Counted from the stretch's first letter, positions 1 to 8,937 are shown. The stretch is DNA of 64,000 bases from Mucilaginibacter pankratovii (GCF_014773265.1 NZ_JACWMY010000016.1:62001-126000), one strand, 5' to 3'. Numbers and translations are program-made. The notes: generated from the sequence alone by a model not told the origin.

Positions 1-1
1 A

Positions 2-55
2 GAAAGGGGTGAGATTCCCTTTATACGTGAAGTGTTCAAAAAGAAAAAAATGTAA
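2..55 (+). CDS. C-terminal tail of an unidentified protein (partial)
   Basis: Frame 2 from the window edge is open and ends at a TAA at 53-55. The 17 visible residues end in a lysine-rich tail (FKKKKM). The composition is protein-like, but the piece is too short to identify and the start lies outside the window. It could be a chance open frame. Confidence 0.3.
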   Translation, partial: ERGEIPFIREVFKKKKM

Positions 56-584
56 AAGTTTTATCATATAGCGAAACTATCCTGCTTAAAATTTTTATTC
101 CTATTTGTATTAATGGTGTACCTCGTTCGGCGCACCAAGTTTTTGTTCCTGAAAATTTGCGCTTTTCCTCGTCCGGAAAAGTTTATATTGGTAATGCATC
201 TAATATAAATAGAGTGTATAGGTTACACAAGCCAAAATAATAGAATTATGAATTATTTATTTTTTAAGAAGTTTCGCACAATAATTTATAAATTTTAAAA
301 ACTATTTTAAATACATGTTAACAATAACGCCTCTTTTATAAAAACTTAGCAATGTAAAAAAGTTGTTATAAAGCCTTTTTAATTATAAAACATGCTGATT
401 TTGTTTAATAGGTAGTGCAAAATCCATTTTCGGACATTTTTTTTGTGAAAACGACTGCTGTTAACTTCGGTATAAATTACCATTATATTATTTTTATGTT
501 AATTATTCATTAACACGGGCATCTGCGGCAGGCGCCGCAAATGCCGGGATTTGTACCGGCCGCTAAACACCTTGTTTTAGCGGT
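56..584. other. AT-rich intergenic region with two hairpins, no gene seen
   Basis: About 530 AT-rich bases without a convincing open frame. Positions 518-546 form a GC-rich hairpin (12-bp stem with one G-T pair). Positions 559-583 form a second one (ccgctaaa / tttagcgg), followed by a T/A-rich stretch that could end plus-strand transcription arriving from the left edge. I see no tRNA or known RNA fold. Confidence 0.5.
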
Positions 585-624
585 TTTATAAAAAAAATGT
601 GCCTTAGAATTAATTCAAGGCACA
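585..624 (-). terminator. Rho-independent terminator of the GH3 gene
   Basis: Read on the minus strand, an 8-bp stem (tgtgcctt / aaggcaca, 597-624) is followed by a run of eight T. It lies about 50 bases past the stop of the beta-glucosidase gene ending at 672. Confidence 0.8.
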
Positions 625-671
625 TTAGCTTATCATTTGTATAAGTGTAATTTAACAATTACACCGTTTGT

Positions 672-2978
672 TTATTTTAGCCACTTCACTTTGGCGTTGT
701 GCGTATCAGCCGAATTTGTGCCAATTTGGATGATAAATTCTCCCGGTTCCCAATCGTACTTCAACTGGCTATTGTAAAACTTCAGCAGCTCGGGCGTAAT
801 GGTAAAGCTTACTTCTTTTGCCTCCCCAGCCTGAAGATTTATCTTTTGAAAGCCCTTTAATTCTTTAACCGACCGCGAGATGCTTGCCACCGGGTCGCTG
901 ATGTAAAGCTGTACAACTTCTTCGCCGGCATAGGTGCCTTTATTGGTTACCGTTACTGTTGCGGTTAAGGTTTCGGCACCTTTTAAATTCGTTTTACTCA
1001 ATTTTACATCGCTGTAGCCAAAGCTTGTATAGCTTAAGCCATAACCGAACGGAAACAGCGGATCGTTGGAAATATCCAGGTAATTTGATTTGAATTTGGT
1101 TGGCCCATCGGTATAAGGGCGGCCTGTATTTTTGTGATTATAATAGATAGGTATCTGCCCAACCGTACGCGGAAAAGTGGCAGTAAGCTTGCCAGATGGG
1201 TTATAGTTACCAAATAACACCTCGGCTATGGCGTTGCCTGCTTCGGTACCCGGGGCCCATACATCTAATATGGCAGCTGCGTTCTCATTTTCCCAGGTTA
1301 GGGTAAGCGGGCGGCCGTTAAACAATACAATTACCATAGGCTTGCCTAATTTGGCCAGCGCTTTCAGCATCTTTTTCTGGCTCTCGGGCACATCAATATC
1401 CGACCGGCTTGATGATTCGCCGCTCATGCTCTGGCTCTCGCCCACCACAGCAACAACAATATCCGCCTTTTTTGCCGCTTTAACAGCCTCTTCTATCATA
1501 TCCTCGGGCGAACGGCTATCCAGGCTAACCATGCCCGGGCCAAAATTTAGGCGTTTCATAAACTCGGTATCATCAGTAATATTGGCACCTTTGGCGTAAA
1601 TCAGTTTTACGTTATCGCCAACCACGTGTTTTATACCCTCTAATACACTCACCGATTTTTCCCACTCGCCGGCAATAACCCAGGTACCCAGCATATCGCG
1701 TTTATTATCTGCCAGCGGGCCAACAACAGCAATTGTTCCGCCCGATTTTTTCAGCGGCAGTATCTGGTTAGCATTCTTCAGCAATACAAAAGAGTGTTCG
1801 GCAGCTAAGCGTGCCGCTTTGCGGTTCTCTTCGGTAAAAACGTCTTTCTTTTCGTTTTCGGCGTTTAATGATTTGTATGGATTATCAAACAAGCCAAGTT
1901 TATACTTTGCTTCCAGCACACGGCGGCAGGCAAGGTCTATCTCGGCCTGTGTTACTTTGCCTTGTTGTAACGATTTTTTTAGTGTGCTTAAAAAGCCTTC
2001 GGCAACCATATCCATATCCAAACCGGCTTTTAAGGCCAGTGCCGATACCTGCGACAGATCGCCCAGGCCGTGGTTGCTCATTTCGCTCAGCGAAGTGTAA
2101 TCGCTCACCACAAAACCCTTAAAGCCCCACTGCTTGCGCAGCAGATCGGTTAGCAACCATTTATTACCTGTTGATGGGATGCCATCCACGGTGTTGAACG
2201 AACTCATGATACTGCCAGCACCTGCATCAACCGCTGCCCTGTAAGGCGGCAGGTAATCCTGGTACATTTGCAGGCGGCTCATATCAACGGTATTGTACTC
2301 GCGGCCGGCTTCGGCGCCGCCGTATAGCGCAAAGTGTTTTACGCAGGCCATCACCGCGTCGGCATTTTTAAGGCTGGTGCCCTGGTAACCTTTTACCATA
2401 GCACCGGCAATTTTGCCCCCCAGCCATGGGTCTTCCCCGCTGCCTTCAGATATACGGCCCCAGCGCGCATCCCTCGCAATATCAACCATTGGCGAAAATA
2501 CCCAGTTAAGGCCTTCGGCTGTTGCCTCTTTGGCAGCAATGCGCGCGGATTTTTGAATGATATCCAGATCCCATGTTGTAGACATCCCCAACGGTATCGG
2601 GAAAATGGTGCGGTGCCCGTGTATCACATCCAACCCAAATATTAAAGGTATATGCAGGCGGCTGTTCTTTACAGCCAGCTCCTGCGCTTTGCGTACGTTC
2701 TCTACACCATATAAACCAAATATGCCCCCTATTTGCCCTTTGGCTATACCGTTATCTACACCATTATTGGTAACAGAGCCGGTAATGGCCATGCCGCTTG
2801 TAACCAGGTTAAGCTGACCTATCTTTTCGTCGACGGTCATTTTTTTCATCAGCCCGCTTATAAAAGCATTCATGTTGACGTTAGATTGGGTTTGCGCCAT
2901 AGTGTTGCCAAAAGGCAATACCAATATTGCAGCGGCAGCTATTTTAAAGAGAGGTTTGTTTGTAAAGAAACTTTTCAT
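672..2978 (-). CDS. bglX: Periplasmic beta-glucosidase, glycoside hydrolase family 3 (BglX-like)
   Basis: A 768-residue secreted enzyme expected to release glucose from beta-glucosides or oligosaccharides in the periplasm. Residues 1-28 are a signal peptide ending in TMAQ. The N-terminal GH3 barrel contains the conserved KHFALYGGAEAGR stretch, and the nucleophile region GFVVSDY puts the catalytic Asp near residue 293. The alpha/beta sandwich domain follows (about 390-620), then a fibronectin III-like C-terminal domain (about 660-760). Length and domain order match the BglX group. The start is the only Met before the signal peptide. It is divergent from a Nudix-type regulator (3165 on), which may control it. 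Substrate preference within GH3 cannot be read from sequence. Confidence 0.93.
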   Translation of the reverse strand: MKSFFTNKPLFKIAAAAILVLPFGNTMAQTQSNVNMNAFISGLMKKMTVDEKIGQLNLVTSGMAITGSVTNNGVDNGIAKGQIGGIFGLYGVENVRKAQELAVKNSRLHIPLIFGLDVIHGHRTIFPIPLGMSTTWDLDIIQKSARIAAKEATAEGLNWVFSPMVDIARDARWGRISEGSGEDPWLGGKIAGAMVKGYQGTSLKNADAVMACVKHFALYGGAEAGREYNTVDMSRLQMYQDYLPPYRAAVDAGAGSIMSSFNTVDGIPSTGNKWLLTDLLRKQWGFKGFVVSDYTSLSEMSNHGLGDLSQVSALALKAGLDMDMVAEGFLSTLKKSLQQGKVTQAEIDLACRRVLEAKYKLGLFDNPYKSLNAENEKKDVFTEENRKAARLAAEHSFVLLKNANQILPLKKSGGTIAVVGPLADNKRDMLGTWVIAGEWEKSVSVLEGIKHVVGDNVKLIYAKGANITDDTEFMKRLNFGPGMVSLDSRSPEDMIEEAVKAAKKADIVVAVVGESQSMSGESSSRSDIDVPESQKKMLKALAKLGKPMVIVLFNGRPLTLTWENENAAAILDVWAPGTEAGNAIAEVLFGNYNPSGKLTATFPRTVGQIPIYYNHKNTGRPYTDGPTKFKSNYLDISNDPLFPFGYGLSYTSFGYSDVKLSKTNLKGAETLTATVTVTNKGTYAGEEVVQLYISDPVASISRSVKELKGFQKINLQAGEAKEVSFTITPELLKFYNSQLKYDWEPGEFIIQIGTNSADTHNAKVKWLK

Positions 2979-3164
2979 TTTGAATAAACTGGGTTATATG
3001 TTTACTTCAACACCAATAAATAAGGTAAATTTCCCCATTATTAAAGTTTATTAAACTTATTGGTTATAATTGGTTGTTAAAAAAATGTAAACAATGGGTG
3101 TAATTGGTACACAATTGTAGATATTAAATTTAAACATTCAAAGTATTTTCGTATAATAGTATAA
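2979..3164. promoter_or_regulatory. Divergent control region with repeated ATTGGT motifs
   Basis: The 186 bases between the two divergent genes contain ttattggt (3057-3064), taattggt (3067-3074 and 3101-3108) and its inverted form accaataa (3012-3019), plus the 8-bp palindrome acaattgt (3111-3118). These could be operator half-sites for the adjacent Nudix-type regulator. The assignment is inference from position and repetition. Confidence 0.4.
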
Positions 3165-3926
3165 ATGCTGACTAAAGAAGAACTGGAAGAATTTTCTGCC
3201 GAAGCCCATGCGCTGTACCTCGACTATATTTCTATAGATTGTGTTGTATTTGGCTTTCATGAAGGCCAGATGAAGGTACTGATGCTGAAAAGCAAAAACG
3301 AGGCTGGCTGGCAGCTGCCCGGCGGTTTTGTACAAAAGGTAGAACCTATTGATGTGGCCGCCAACCGCATTTTAGCAACCCGTACCGGTATCGACGATGT
3401 GTTTTTACAGCAATTCCGTGTATTTGGCGACCCTGACCGCAACCGCCAGCACAACGAAATGTATAGCGATATTATAGCTAAGGAGAAAAACTTCTTTGCG
3501 CACCGCTTTATATCCATTGGCTATTACGCCCTGGTAGATTTTTTTAATGCGATACCTACCCCGGACGAGTTCAGCGAGATCTGCACCTGGCGCGATCTGA
3601 ACGACCTGCCCCCTTTCCTGCTCGATCATGAACTGATATTTACTACCGCGCTGGATACCCTTCGCCTGCAATTGAGTTACCAGCCCATTGGCTATAACCT
3701 GATGCCAAAGGAGTTTACCATGCCCGAATTGCAAAAACTTTACGAAACCATCCTTGGCAAAAAGCTGGACAGGCGCAACTTTCAGCGCCGGATGCTGGGC
3801 TTTGGCATTTTAAACAAACTGCCCCAAACCCGTAAAGGCGGTGCGCATAAAGCACCATATTTATACTCCTTCGACCTAGAGAACTACCAGGCGGCTTTAA
3901 AAGAAGGTTTAAAGAGCGGCTGGTAA
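3165..3926 (+). CDS. Nudix-domain transcriptional regulator (AraR/NrtR type)
   Basis: A 253-residue protein with an N-terminal Nudix-like fold (about 20-150) and a C-terminal winged-helix region (about 155-245, including RRNFQRRMLGFGIL). The Nudix box starts correctly (GGFVQKVE, then R seven residues later) but its core reads RILATRTGI instead of REUXEEXGU, so the metal-binding glutamates are missing. That degeneracy is typical of Bacteroidota regulators such as AraR, where the Nudix domain senses a sugar or nucleotide ligand instead of hydrolysing it. It is divergent from the GH3 gene, suggesting control of glycan use. The ligand is unknown. Confidence 0.8.
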   Translation: MLTKEELEEFSAEAHALYLDYISIDCVVFGFHEGQMKVLMLKSKNEAGWQLPGGFVQKVEPIDVAANRILATRTGIDDVFLQQFRVFGDPDRNRQHNEMYSDIIAKEKNFFAHRFISIGYYALVDFFNAIPTPDEFSEICTWRDLNDLPPFLLDHELIFTTALDTLRLQLSYQPIGYNLMPKEFTMPELQKLYETILGKKLDRRNFQRRMLGFGILNKLPQTRKGGAHKAPYLYSFDLENYQAALKEGLKSGW

Positions 3927-4034
3927 TTCAGTGGGCAGATAGCAGTGGGCAGTTTACAGTTTTTTTTAACTGCCAACTGAGAACCGCCAACTGCAAACTT
4001 TTTGCTACCTTAAGCGCACATCCGATCCTTTGTT

Positions 4035-4892
4035 ATGAAATACAGATCATACGTTATAGATACCACCCTGGTTATATTAGGCATCCTATCCGCAGGGATG
4101 GGGCTTAAAGGTTTTTTGCTGCCCAGCCATTTTATTGATGGCGGCGTAACCGGCATATCTATACTGCTGGCAGATGTTACTCACCTGCCCTTACCTATCT
4201 TAATATTTGTCATCAACCTGCCTTTTCTTTATTTAGGGTACCGCAAATTGGGTATAGGCTTTGCAACACGCAGCGCGCTGGCCATTGGCGGCCTGGCACT
4301 GGTGCTGGCCTTCGTGAAATTCCCGGATGTTACACCCGATAAATTATTAACGGCGGTTTTTGGGGGCGTGTTCATAGGCGCGGGTATAGGGCTCGCCATA
4401 CGTGGCGGTGCGGTTTTGGATGGAACCGAAATTGCAGCCGTGCTGGTAAGCAAGCGCACACAAGTAGTGCGGGTAAGCGATGTGATATTAACCTTAAACG
4501 TATTTATATTTATTGCAGCAATTTTTGTTTTGGGTGTTGAAGAGGGGCTGTATTCTATCCTAACTTACCTCTCGGCATCTAAAATGATCGACCTGATACT
4601 AAACGGTTTGGAACAATATACCGGCATGACGGTGGTATCCGCCAAAGGCGAAGAGATCAGGATGGCCATCACCCAAAATCTGGGCCGCGGTGTTACCGTT
4701 TACCAGGGTAAAAGCGGATATGGTAAAGATGGCCATATCAACACCCCCCGCGAAATTATCTTCACCGTGGCCACCCGCCTGGAAGTGCCCTTAATAAAAC
4801 GCGAAATATTAAAGATAGACCCTACCGCCTTTATTGTACAGCAAAGCGTGGACGATACAACCGGAGGGTTGTTAAAGAAGAAAAAACATTAG
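4035..4892 (+). CDS. YitT family membrane protein with DUF2179 domain
   Basis: 285 residues. The N-terminal two thirds hold five to six hydrophobic segments with the family's glycine-rich signature (SHFIDGGVTGISILL near residue 35-50). The C-terminal soluble part, from about 210, is a DUF2179 domain. YitT proteins sit in the inner membrane and their biochemical role is unsettled. The gene stands alone between the Nudix regulator and ridA. The 108-base gap upstream holds a poor hairpin (ggcagtt / aactgcc, about 3951-3977). Confidence 0.85.
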   Translation: MKYRSYVIDTTLVILGILSAGMGLKGFLLPSHFIDGGVTGISILLADVTHLPLPILIFVINLPFLYLGYRKLGIGFATRSALAIGGLALVLAFVKFPDVTPDKLLTAVFGGVFIGAGIGLAIRGGAVLDGTEIAAVLVSKRTQVVRVSDVILTLNVFIFIAAIFVLGVEEGLYSILTYLSASKMIDLILNGLEQYTGMTVVSAKGEEIRMAITQNLGRGVTVYQGKSGYGKDGHINTPREIIFTVATRLEVPLIKREILKIDPTAFIVQQSVDDTTGGLLKKKKH

Positions 4893-4963
4893 AGTTGGGA
4901 AACAAGAGATAAGAGGCAAGAATCAAGACAAAAGACAGGCATCCCAATCCCTTACTTAGGAGC

Positions 4964-4971
4964 TATATTTG
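4964..4971 (+). promoter_or_regulatory. -7 promoter box TATATTTG before ridA
   Basis: A perfect match to the Bacteroidota -7 consensus TAnnTTTG, 22 bases before the ATG at 4994. No clear -33 TTG is seen at the usual spacing. Confidence 0.45.
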
Positions 4972-4993
4972 CATTAACCATTTATCTTTCCAC

Positions 4994-5464
4994 ATGAAAC
5001 GCTTTCTACCTTTAATAATACTATTCGTTTCCACAGCCTGCTTCGCGCAGCAAAAGTCGCCGGTAACATTTGTAAACCCACCCGGGGTTGTCACGCCAAA
5101 AGGCTATTCTCAGTTAGTGGTTATTGATATGGGTACCAGCAAAATGCTTATCCTATCCGGGCAGGTTGGGTTGGATAAGGATGGCGCGCTGATAGGCAAG
5201 GGCGATGTGGCCAAACAAATAGAGCAAACATTTGCCAATATAAAGGCCATTGTAGAAAGCCAGGGTGGCACCATGGGCGATATAGTGAAGCTTAACTTCT
5301 ACCTGTTGGATGTGGCCAATATCCAAACCCTCCGCAATATCCGCGACAAATTCATCAATGCAAACCACCCGCCTGCCAGCACGCTGGTGCAGGTAAGCAA
5401 ATTGTTTCGTGAGGATATTTTGGTGGAGATAGAGGCAACGGCGGTTATACCGAAGAAACCGTAA
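4994..5464 (+). CDS. Secreted RidA/YjgF-family protein
   Basis: 156 residues with a signal peptide (MKRFLPLIILFVSTACFAQ). The rest aligns with the Rid fold: the LSGQVGLDKDG segment, the VKLNFYLLDV strand and the PASTLVQVSKLFREDILVEIEATAVI end, where the family keeps an Arg and Glu at the ligand pocket. Cytosolic RidA hydrolyses reactive enamine/imine intermediates. Export to the periplasm suggests another role, which is unknown. A 9-bp hairpin follows at 5481-5502. Confidence 0.85.
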   Translation: MKRFLPLIILFVSTACFAQQKSPVTFVNPPGVVTPKGYSQLVVIDMGTSKMLILSGQVGLDKDGALIGKGDVAKQIEQTFANIKAIVESQGGTMGDIVKLNFYLLDVANIQTLRNIRDKFINANHPPASTLVQVSKLFREDILVEIEATAVIPKKP

Positions 5465-5480
5465 CAACTTTACTCCCCTA

Positions 5481-5516
5481 TTTTTGGTGTCCCCACCAAA
5501 AATCCGCAAGATTTTT
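5481..5516 (+). terminator. Possible terminator after ridA
   Basis: Perfect 9-bp stem tttttggtg / caccaaaaa (5481-5502) with a 4-base loop, followed after ten bases by a run of seven T. The gap between stem and T-run makes it an imperfect terminator. Confidence 0.4.
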
Positions 5517-5604
5517 TTCTAAGGGGACAACCGAAGTTCAATGCGTTTTTAAAACAACCGGCGAAACCCCTCGCTGCTTTTGCGCACATAGCCCACCACA
5601 CCCC

Positions 5605-5880
5605 TCTCCAAGGAGCATAGCCGTCAATTTAAGGAGTAAAGCAGACGCTACGCGTCTGCCGATTTTGTAGCAACGGATTTCAATCCGTTGTCACAAAATC
5701 GCACCAGCGTAAAGAACCGTCGGTTCGGCCGATATAAATCGTAAATATGGGTCGTACCTACGGCACTCATCAAAACCCTCGGCTGCATCGGCGGGTTAAA
5801 ACCCGCCGCTACAATATTTATCGAGCCGATGGCTCTTTTAAAATTCAAAACCTTAAGTTGACGGCTATGCTCCCCAAGGA
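5605..5880. repeat. Composite palindromic element bounded by 23-bp inverted repeats
   Basis: Arms at 5612-5634 and 5851-5873 are inverted copies with one mismatch. Inside are three hairpins: 5641-5659 (gcagacg stem), 5671-5690 (caacggatt stem, preceded by gtag) and 5790-5807 (ggcgggtt stem, followed by gctacaatat). Two of these share their flanks, but not their stem sequence, with hairpins at 45536-45555 and 45666-45685. No transposase is encoded, so it resembles a non-autonomous or REP-type element. It fills most of the gap between ridA and the small ORF at 5977. Confidence 0.7.
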
Positions 5881-5976
5881 GGGATTTAAAAAAAGAATTT
5901 GCCATACACTGCGTATAACCCATAAAACTTATTCTCCCGCCCCTTGTTATCATTCCATACCAAAAGCCCCAATAAC

Positions 5977-6165
5977 ATGAGAACAATAACAATACAAGGT
6001 AGCCCCGAAGGGATGACTGCCATTATGGTACCAAAATCAGAATCACCCTACCACGACCATGATACCGTCACACTGCAATCGGCAGATGGCAGCGAATCGG
6101 TATCAAAAACCATCTTTAGGGTAGTTGACGCCGGTGAAGATAAATGGGAACTGCAGTTTGAGTAA
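5977..6165 (+). CDS. Small hypothetical protein, 62 aa
   Basis: The chosen ATG at 5977 begins MRTITIQGSPEGM; a longer upstream reading runs into repeat-derived DNA. The protein is acidic, without signal peptide or membrane segment, and seems beta-rich (ends KWELQFE). I do not recognise the family. It is convergent with the serine hydrolase and shares a bidirectional terminator with it. Confidence 0.6.
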   Translation: MRTITIQGSPEGMTAIMVPKSESPYHDHDTVTLQSADGSESVSKTIFRVVDAGEDKWELQFE

Positions 6166-6190
6166 AAAAAATGCCCCGGTTAAGGGGCTT
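6166..6190 (-). terminator. Terminator between convergent genes
   Basis: Stem gcccc / ggggc (6173-6188) with a 6-base loop. On the minus strand it is followed by a run of eight T, so it mainly serves the serine hydrolase gene ending at 6196. Confidence 0.7.
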
Positions 6191-6195
6191 AATTC

Positions 6196-7518
6196 TTATT
6201 TCTCTTTGGTGAACAAAAACTCACCGCCACCCTGCTTTAGGGTGAACGTGCCATCGGCTGGCTTAAATTCCATTACGATACCTGCCGGGTCAAAAATAAA
6301 TTTGTCGGGCGTGCTGGTTGCATCCAGCGGAAAAGCACCCTGCCCGGTTGCCTGCGCCGTAAGCGTATTGCCATCTTTGGTTACCGTAATTTTTATGGGT
6401 AACGAGGGGCAGGCGTAAACGCCGGTATATTTCTCCAAGCCTTCTGCTTTAACGGCTGCAAAGCTTGGGATGCTGTAGGGTTTATTAAAATAAATAGCCA
6501 GCACACCCGCAGTAACATCATCGGCCGAATAATTGCCGCCATTCTTTGTGTAAGAAACGGCAAGTTTATCTTCAGGAAAATAGGCCAGTGAAGAAAGAAA
6601 GCCGTCGATAGCACCGCCATGGCCATAGCCGGTTTTATCCTGAAAAGGAATCTTATGCATGGCCAGGCCGTACCGCTCTGTTGCAGGTTTCATTTGCGCC
6701 AGGCTGGCCGCACTGATGAGTTTGCCGGCAAAAAGCGCTTCTATAAATTTATCCAGGTCGGTTGGGGTTGATACCAGTGCGCCGGCACCGCCGGGGATGC
6801 TCATATCGCTTTCGGGCAATAGTTTCCAGCTCCCGGCATACCGGTAAGAAAATGCTTCGTTGTTAACCGGGTTTATCTTACCGCCATAGTAAGTATCCTT
6901 TAAACCTATTTTATCTGTGATGCGTTTTTTCACCACCTCTGCGTATGGCTTACCGGTAATATTTTCTATGATGTAGCCAAGCAAAATAAAATTGGTATTG
7001 CTATATTTATATTTCTCCCCAGGTTCAAACTCAGGTTTTAATGCAGCCATTTTAGCAAGCAGTTGTTCGTGTGTTTGCGCGGTTGTCATGTATGTGCCGA
7101 ATGCAGGATCGTTGGTGATATTGAATAGGCCGCTACGATGGCCCAGCAATTGGGCAATGCTAATTTTTGCAGCATTTGGCATCTGCGGGTAATACTTATC
7201 CAGCGTGGTTTGTAGGGTAAGCTTCTTTTCTTCTATCAGCTGGAAAACGATCACCCCGGTAAATATTTTACTGATGGATCCGATGCGATATTTAGTGTGT
7301 GCATCCGCCGGTGTTTTAGCCTCAACCGAGCTATAGCCTACCGACTTTTGATAGATCAGCTTACCATCTTTTGATATGGCCAGGCTGCCCATGGTTTTAT
7401 TATTGGCGGCAAGCACATCCAGCAGGCTATCCAGTTTGGGTTTATTAAGATCCTGCGCGCTAACGGTAAAGTTGAGCGCCAGGGCGAGTAATAAAAAGGC
7501 GGGTATTTTTTTGATCAT
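6196..7518 (-). CDS. Serine hydrolase, beta-lactamase class C / PBP4* type
   Basis: 440 residues with a signal peptide (cleaved after TVSAQ). The active-site motifs of the penicillin-binding/class C fold are visible: SISK (residues 81-84, catalytic Ser and Lys), YSN near 172-174, and HGG near 296 in place of KTG. A C-terminal beta-rich domain from about 340 is typical of the group. Such proteins act as D-aminopeptidases, esterases or peptidoglycan hydrolases; true beta-lactamase activity is not implied. Confidence 0.88.
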   Translation of the reverse strand: MIKKIPAFLLLALALNFTVSAQDLNKPKLDSLLDVLAANNKTMGSLAISKDGKLIYQKSVGYSSVEAKTPADAHTKYRIGSISKIFTGVIVFQLIEEKKLTLQTTLDKYYPQMPNAAKISIAQLLGHRSGLFNITNDPAFGTYMTTAQTHEQLLAKMAALKPEFEPGEKYKYSNTNFILLGYIIENITGKPYAEVVKKRITDKIGLKDTYYGGKINPVNNEAFSYRYAGSWKLLPESDMSIPGGAGALVSTPTDLDKFIEALFAGKLISAASLAQMKPATERYGLAMHKIPFQDKTGYGHGGAIDGFLSSLAYFPEDKLAVSYTKNGGNYSADDVTAGVLAIYFNKPYSIPSFAAVKAEGLEKYTGVYACPSLPIKITVTKDGNTLTAQATGQGAFPLDATSTPDKFIFDPAGIVMEFKPADGTFTLKQGGGEFLFTKEK

Positions 7519-7743
7519 GGTGGTAGATTTTGGGTGTGGTAGTTGGAGTGGGCTTTGTTGGAGATGTTACTAAAATTAAGAAAATATATTCACGCAAAAC
7601 AGCCTCTTTATTAAGCCTGCACATAATATTTTAATGCAAAGTAAATGAGGCGAATACAAAATTAACCACATCATACACCAGTTGCTTTATACAACACCCG
7701 CTCTTTTAGCCGTTAATGCGCTATTTACACACTAAATCTTTTC

Positions 7744-8295
7744 ATGAAAACAGCACAAAAATTACTTTTAACAACACTTACGTTTATCGTTCTATTTATT
7801 AGCGCAACCGCCAATGCACAGTCGGTACCTAAAAGCAAATGGCGCTTTGGTATTGGTGTTGACGGGCTTTTACCTGTGGGCAGTTTCCGCGATGCGGTAA
7901 ACGCCGGCATTGGCATTACCCCGCGCTTACAGTACGGGATTGCCGATAATGTGGCGCTAACCTTTACATCCGGCTTTTACCATTTCTTTACCAAACCACT
8001 TTACGTACCAGCGGGCTTTTTAGGAGCCGGCCAGAGAATGCAAAACGACCTGGATATTATCCCGGTTAAATTCGGCATCAAAGCATTTGTATCGTCAAAC
8101 ATCTACTTAGGCGCGGAAGTGGGCGCTGGCTTTGAGGTTGATAACGGCGGCGGCGACAGCAAACTTATTGCTTCGCCGGGCATTGGCTACGCCTCCAAAA
8201 AATGGGATGTAGGCCTGCGTTACGAAAGCTTCTCGGGCCAGAGCCGAAACTATGGCTTGCTTGGCCTAAGGATAGCTTACGGTTTTGGGTTGTAG
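7744..8295 (+). CDS. Outer-membrane beta-barrel protein
   Basis: 183 residues with a signal peptide (ends TANAQS). The mature part has alternating hydrophobic strands and a Gly/aromatic pattern (FGIGVDGLLPVGSF near the start, GLRIAYGFGL at the end), as in small OmpA/OmpW-like barrels common in Bacteroidota. No ligand or enzyme motif is visible. A strong terminator follows directly. Confidence 0.75.
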   Translation: MKTAQKLLLTTLTFIVLFISATANAQSVPKSKWRFGIGVDGLLPVGSFRDAVNAGIGITPRLQYGIADNVALTFTSGFYHFFTKPLYVPAGFLGAGQRMQNDLDIIPVKFGIKAFVSSNIYLGAEVGAGFEVDNGGGDSKLIASPGIGYASKKWDVGLRYESFSGQSRNYGLLGLRIAYGFGL

Positions 8296-8316
8296 GTAAG
8301 CCTGGGATCTTATTGA

Positions 8317-8352
8317 AAAAGCCCTTCGCTTAACAGCAAAGGGCTTTTTTGT
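8317..8352 (+). terminator. Rho-independent terminator of the barrel gene
   Basis: Stem aaagcccttcgct / agcaaagggctt (about 8318-8346) followed by T6, directly after the stop at 8295. Confidence 0.85.
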
Positions 8353-8904
8353 TGACATTTTCCCGTCCCGGCAGAATCTTTTTGAAAAAGGGCCCTGCGG
8401 CACCAGGACATTCCCGCGCAGCATCTCCGCTCTGCACGCTGCCGCAGGGTCTTCTGCGAGAGACCCTGCGGAGGCCCACATGCTCACTTGCTTTTGCTGT
8501 AAGTAAATATGGGATTCAAGGCATGCCATTGGCAAACAACCTTACAAAGCGTGCGCTTCCGCATTAGGGATTGCAGTGGAAAGCCCGTAAACGCAGCGCA
8601 GCGAAGTGCGGACTTGAAACGGAAAGCCCGGGCCGAAGGCAATGCCATAATCTACTCATTGTTCCCAAAATGGTTTTACAGAAACAGCCAATAGCTATGT
8701 ACCTTTCTGCACATTCAACTAATCGCCATCTTCCGTTCGGTATCCAGCTACTCCCGCTCAATCTCAACTCACTTACCTAACCACTCTCCATTGACTACAC
8801 ACCATTCATTATTCAACCACTCTCACACTACTATGAACTATGAACCACTCCCCCACCAAAAAAATCTCCACCATCCCGTTAATCCGAATTAATTCTAATA
8901 ACTT
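8353..8904. other. Non-coding region with hairpin and structured repeat before ftsK
   Basis: No credible gene. It contains a perfect 11-bp hairpin (ccgcagggtct 8442-8452 / agaccctgcgg 8461-8471) whose sequence recurs at 45449-45466. It also has a stretch at 8547-8645 with two direct copies of ggaaagcccg (8578-8587 and 8621-8630) flanked by short complementary segments. The last 150 bases are C-rich and G-poor with no visible feature. Confidence 0.5.
8547..8645. repeat. Candidate structured repeat with duplicated ggaaagcccg
   Basis: Direct 10-bp repeats 43 bases apart, the palindrome aagcgtgcgctt (8547-8558), and pairing segments tccgca (8558-8563) / tgcgga (8607-8612) and attgc (8570-8574) / gcaat (8639-8643). 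It could be an interspersed repeat or a small RNA. From memory similar text recurs in Sphingobacteriaceae, which I cannot verify here. Confidence 0.4.
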
Positions 8905-8912
8905 TATATTTG
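8905..8912 (+). promoter_or_regulatory. -7 promoter box TATATTTG before ftsK
   Basis: Perfect TAnnTTTG match 25 bases before the ftsK ATG at 8938. No convincing -33 element. Confidence 0.45.
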
Positions 8913-8937
8913 CAATTAAACGTGCGGAGAAAGCAGG

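Noticed and set aside
8349..8780. Overlapping 60-90 aa open frames before ftsK
   Set aside because: They run over GC-rich hairpins and repeats on both strands, with no protein-like composition or plausible start context.
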